Shown here: positions 7,639-9,733 of the stretch, piece after piece
Layout: every line of letters starts with the position of its first letter
Position numbering within the stretch: position 1 is the first letter of the stretch
Assembly: GCA_023263465.1 (NCBI GenBank)
Contig: JALQWV010000143.1
Span: forward strand, 1-9,733
Origin: Ilumatobacteraceae bacterium
Lineage (GTDB): Bacteria; Actinomycetota; Acidimicrobiia; Acidimicrobiales; Ilumatobacteraceae
Length of the DNA stretch: 9,733 nucleotides
Direction: 5' to 3'
Translations under genes and position numbers: made by a program
Notes under the pieces: generated by a model
Database searches by the model: none
What the model saw: only the letters and a program-made list of their open reading frames with translations
Told to the model about the DNA's origin: nothing

Positions 7639-8754
7639 ATGTCTCGGGTTCCATCGCTAGAAGATCTCGGCGACGTCTCAGGTAAGCGAGTTCTTGTTCG
7701 AACAGACTTCAACGTTCCCATGGAGGGACCTGATGATGCGCGAACCATTACTGACGACTTCCGGATACGAGCTGCATTACCGACGATTGAGTATCTAACC
7801 AGTCGAGGTGCTCATGTTGTTTGCGCCAGTCATCTTGGACGTCCAAAAGGCTCAGCGAATGTGAAGTACTCCATGGCACCAGTTCGAGCCCGACTTGCCG
7901 AATTGGCGCCAGGTGTGGAATTGCTGGAGAACCTGAGGTTCAATCCAGGGGAAGAAGGGAATGATCCTGCCTTTGTTGCCCAGTTGATTCACGGGATTGA
8001 CATGTATGTCGATGACGCATTTGGTGCAGCGCATCGCCCACACGCTTCAATTGTCGGACCATCACTCACGCTGCCGTCTGCTGCTGGAAGATTGTTGCAG
8101 CGAGAGGTGGATGTGTTGGGTGACCTTCGTGAAAAGCCAAAACGACCCTTCGTTGCTGTTTTGGGAGGCGCAAAGGTGAGTGACAAGATCGGAGTGATTG
8201 AGGCTCTGCAACAGCGAGTTGATGCATTCATCATCGGTGGAGGAATGTGCTTCACCTTCCTTGCTGCACAGGGTTACCCCGTTGGTGATTCCATTTGTGA
8301 ACAAGATCAAATCCTGACGTGTAAGCAACTTCTTGCGGGACCGGTTCCGATCCATTTGCCTGAAGACATCATCGGACTTGATGCGCATGGTGTATATCAA
8401 ACTTTTGGTATTCGGCTGCCAGAAGGAGCAAAGGGTTTAGACATTGGTCCGGGTTCTGCGGCGGCGTTTACTGACATCATTATGGATGCTCGTTCAGTGT
8501 TTTGGAATGGCCCAATGGGTATGTTTGAAGATCCACGATTTGCATCGGGTACAAAAACTGTCGCACAAGCGGTGGCAGACACGAAGGCATTCACTGTCGT
8601 TGGCGGTGGTGACTCCGCTGCCGCACTTGCTCAATTCAAACTTGAAGATGAAGTGGATCACGTGTCAACTGGCGGTGGAGCGTCACTTGAGTATCTAGAA
8701 CTTGGCGACCTTCCAGGTCTTGCCGCATTGCGAGGAGCACCAAATGCCAGATAG
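7639..8754 (+). CDS. pgk: Phosphoglycerate kinase, shortened form
   Basis: Pgk transfers phosphate from 1,3-bisphosphoglycerate, the Gap product, to ADP, giving ATP and 3-phosphoglycerate. Visible motifs are RTDFNVP (21-27, substrate Asp and Asn), DDFRIRAALPTI (39-50), SHLGRPKG (64-71), VDDAFGAAHRPHAS (124-137), GGAKVSDKI (176-184), GPMGMFEDPRF (291-301), GGGDSAAAL (322-330) and STGGGASLE (343-351). All main substrate and nucleotide loops are therefore present. At 371 residues it is about 20-30 shorter than most bacterial Pgk. The loss is in the N-domain, between the RARLAEL helix (83-89) and ELLENLRF (94-101), where other Pgks have an extra strand and helix before the LLEN motif. The frame is continuous, so this is not a frameshift. 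The start ATG 7639 follows gap by 8 bases. The last 11 bases overlap tpiA. Confidence 0.96.
   Translation: MSRVPSLEDLGDVSGKRVLVRTDFNVPMEGPDDARTITDDFRIRAALPTIEYLTSRGAHVVCASHLGRPKGSANVKYSMAPVRARLAELAPGVELLENLRFNPGEEGNDPAFVAQLIHGIDMYVDDAFGAAHRPHASIVGPSLTLPSAAGRLLQREVDVLGDLREKPKRPFVAVLGGAKVSDKIGVIEALQQRVDAFIIGGGMCFTFLAAQGYPVGDSICEQDQILTCKQLLAGPVPIHLPEDIIGLDAHGVYQTFGIRLPEGAKGLDIGPGSAAAFTDIIMDARSVFWNGPMGMFEDPRFASGTKTVAQAVADTKAFTVVGGGDSAAALAQFKLEDEVDHVSTGGGASLEYLELGDLPGLAALRGAPNAR
8732..8737 (+). promoter_or_regulatory. Ribosome binding site of tpiA inside pgk
   Basis: GAGGAG lies 6 bases before the ATG at 8744 and is one of only two strong Shine-Dalgarno sequences I see in the window. It decides the tpiA start: a start further upstream in the same frame (8702) would add 14 residues unrelated to the triosephosphate isomerase family and has no such site. 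Confidence 0.8.
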
Positions 8755-9532
8755 CACTGTGTATCGAAAGCCACTGATTAGTGGTAACTGGAAGATGCAT
8801 AACAATCATTTTGAAGCAATTCAAAGTTTGCAGAAGCTTGCCTACTTGCTGACTAAGGATGACTACAGCGCAGTTGATGTATCTGTACATCCCCCTTACA
8901 CCGATATTCGAAGTGTGCAAACGCTGATTGACGCAGACGAACTGCGCATCCACCTTGGTGCACAAAACTGTCATTGGGAAGAAAAAGGTGCATTTACCGG
9001 AGAAGTTGCAGCGGCCTTTCTTGCCAAACTGGGGGTGCAGTACGTCATTGTGGGTCACAGCGAGCGCCGTGAAATGTTCGGCGAAACTGATGCTGATGTT
9101 TCCAAGAAGATCACCACCGTTCAAAAACTGAACATGCATCCAATTGTCTGTGTTGGTGAGACCCTAGAAGAGCGTGAAGCAGGAAAGACCACGGAGAAAG
9201 TTATTGGGCAAGTGCGTGCAGCATTGGTTGGTCGCTCGGTAGAACACGTCTGCAACATGGTCATTGCTTATGAACCCATTTGGGCAATCGGCACCGGTCG
9301 TACCGCAACCGCAGGTGATGCCCAGGCCGTAATCGGGGCAATCCGAGCCCAAGTGCAGGAAACTTTAGGTGACAAGGCTTCAAGTGCAATCAGATTGCAA
9401 TATGGCGGAAGCGTTAAGGCTGCCAATATCGCAGAAATCATGGCCCAGCCTGACATTGACGGAGCCTTAGTTGGTGGGGCATCCCTTGATCCTGCTGAGT
9501 TTGCGCGCATCGTCCAATATCGATCTCGCTAG
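8744..9532 (+). CDS. tpiA: Triosephosphate isomerase
   Basis: This TIM-barrel enzyme interconverts dihydroxyacetone phosphate and glyceraldehyde 3-phosphate, supplying the Gap substrate. The 262 residues match the family (about 250-260). The active site is complete: N15 and K17 in SGNWKMHNN, catalytic H105 in VGHSERREMFGE, catalytic E177 in AYEPIWAIGTGRTAT (the flexible loop follows), and the phosphate-binding YGGSV and ALVGGASL segments near the C-terminus. The start is ATG 8744, supported by GAGGAG at 8732-8737. It overlaps the last 11 bases of pgk in another frame, so the two genes are probably translationally coupled. In many Actinobacteria secG follows tpiA; here no secG-like reading frame is seen in the remaining 200 bases. 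Confidence 0.97.
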   Translation: MPDSTVYRKPLISGNWKMHNNHFEAIQSLQKLAYLLTKDDYSAVDVSVHPPYTDIRSVQTLIDADELRIHLGAQNCHWEEKGAFTGEVAAAFLAKLGVQYVIVGHSERREMFGETDADVSKKITTVQKLNMHPIVCVGETLEEREAGKTTEKVIGQVRAALVGRSVEHVCNMVIAYEPIWAIGTGRTATAGDAQAVIGAIRAQVQETLGDKASSAIRLQYGGSVKAANIAEIMAQPDIDGALVGGASLDPAEFARIVQYRSR

Positions 9533-9569
9533 TTGAAGACCTCGCTCGCTAGTAGCCTTTGGAGTACAT

Positions 9570-9590
9570 GTCGGGGCTCTGTGTCCCGAC
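9570..9590 (+). terminator. Possible hairpin after tpiA
   Basis: GTCGGG (9570-9575) pairs perfectly with CCCGAC (9585-9590) around a 9-base loop, 37 bases after the tpiA stop. No run of T follows, so it is not a classical intrinsic terminator. It could be a T-less actinobacterial terminator, an mRNA-stabilising stem, or part of the leader of the next gene. This is the only stable-looking hairpin I noticed between genes in the window. Confidence 0.4.
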
Positions 9591-9599
9591 CCAATTGGG
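9590..9599. repeat. 10-bp perfect palindrome CCCAATTGGG
   Basis: The palindrome directly abuts the hairpin, sharing base 9590, and sits about 34 bases before the GTG at 9633. Position and symmetry would fit a regulator binding site for the downstream gene, but a 10-base palindrome can occur by chance and I recognise no known operator. I see no convincing -35/-10 pair in the gap from 9533 to 9632. Confidence 0.3.
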
Positions 9600-9619
9600 G
9601 TAACACCCACCTAATCGAC

Positions 9620-9626
9620 GGGGAGG
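9620..9626 (+). promoter_or_regulatory. Strong ribosome binding site
   Basis: GGGGAGG is followed by 6 bases and then GTG at 9633. Its quality and spacing argue that a real gene begins at 9633, even though the reading frame breaks soon afterwards. Confidence 0.65.
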
Positions 9627-9632
9627 TCGAGA

Positions 9633-9686
9633 GTGAAGAAAACCAACAAACTCGCTGGAGTTGTTGTCGATCGATGCCCCCTTTGA
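9633..9686 (+). CDS. Start of an unidentified gene, interrupted (probably by a chimeric junction)
   Basis: GTG at 9633 with a strong Shine-Dalgarno opens a frame reading VKKTNKLAGVVVD, then an unlikely RCPL and a stop at 9684-9686. The two early lysines followed by a small hydrophobic stretch look like the beginning of a signal peptide, for example of an exported or lipid-anchored protein, but too little is left to name a family. It is not SecG as far as can be judged. The frame is probably genuine only up to about 9672, where a GATC lies and where sequence of another gene begins in a different frame. The stop is therefore likely artificial. Confidence 0.4.
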   Translation: MKKTNKLAGVVVDRCPL

Positions 9687-9733
9687 TGAGTTGCTGCATC
9701 AGGTGATTGACACCGCACATTCCCGATTTCCTG
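9667..9733 (+). CDS. Fragment of a CorC/HlyC-family CBS-domain protein (both ends missing)
   Basis: In the frame starting at 9667 the translation runs SIDAPFDELLHQVIDTAHSR, then FP, to the window edge. This fits the first CBS motif of CorC/HlyC (CNNM-type) membrane proteins, where an acidic 'D-x-P-x-x-E' strand and helix lead to a 'SxHSRxPV' segment. Members have an N-terminal membrane DUF21 domain of about 200 residues before this point and are linked to Mg/Co transport or membrane ion homeostasis. Nothing upstream in this frame resembles DUF21 or the usual V-M-x-P-R segment, and a stop lies at 9634-9636. The gene therefore has no beginning here: it is either a ligated foreign fragment or a remnant. 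The family call rests on 22 residues. Confidence 0.5.

Noticed and set aside
7639..8754. Short Pgk as a frameshifted or truncated pseudogene
   Set aside because: The frame is continuous, both termini and all substrate loops are present, and only one N-domain segment is missing.
8636..9139. 167-codon open frame on the minus strand across pgk and tpiA
   Set aside because: It is antisense to conserved catalytic regions of both enzymes and shows no family resemblance.
9595..9617. Promoter for the gene at 9633 (TTGGGG and TAATCG)
   Set aside because: The spacing between the two hexamers is only 11 bases and TAATCG is a weak -10 match, so no promoter can be supported.

Overview
The window is a compact, single-strand gene block from a bacterium, most likely an actinobacterium and perhaps a member of the Acidimicrobiia. 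The basis is gene order (excinuclease genes, then rapZ, then gap-pgk-tpiA, an order typical of Actinobacteria), GTG starts, a short Pgk and actinobacterial-looking protein sequences. By eye the base composition is near 50% GC, well below soil actinobacteria and closer to streamlined aquatic lineages. The taxonomic call is inference; no rRNA gene is present.

Layout, all on the + strand: the C-terminal half of uvrB (1-966, cut by the left edge), uvrA (987-3866), uvrC (3870-5729), rapZ (5739-6590), gap (about 6617-7630), pgk (7639-8754) and tpiA (8744-9532). Distances between genes run from an 11-base overlap to 26 bases, and I see no terminator or convincing promoter between them, so they may form one transcription unit of more than 9.5 kb. 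After tpiA comes a 100-base gap with a GC-rich hairpin and a palindrome. A strong ribosome binding site and a GTG start follow, opening a protein that breaks down after about 13 codons. The last ~65 bases, in another frame, encode a piece of a CorC/HlyC-type CBS domain. A GATC lies where the two pieces meet, and the window itself starts with GATC, so the tail looks like a cloning or assembly chimera at a Sau3AI-type site.

Functionally, UvrA and UvrB find and verify DNA damage and UvrC makes both incisions, so the core of nucleotide excision repair is encoded together. RapZ is a P-loop nucleotide-binding regulator. Gap, Pgk and TpiA perform the triose-phosphate part of glycolysis and gluconeogenesis.

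The most notable biological points are the absence of yvcK and whiA between rapZ and gap, where Actinobacteria usually carry them, the direct joining of uvrB-uvrA-uvrC, and a Pgk that lacks roughly 25 residues of its N-terminal domain. I found no previously undescribed system, mobile element, CRISPR array or RNA gene.
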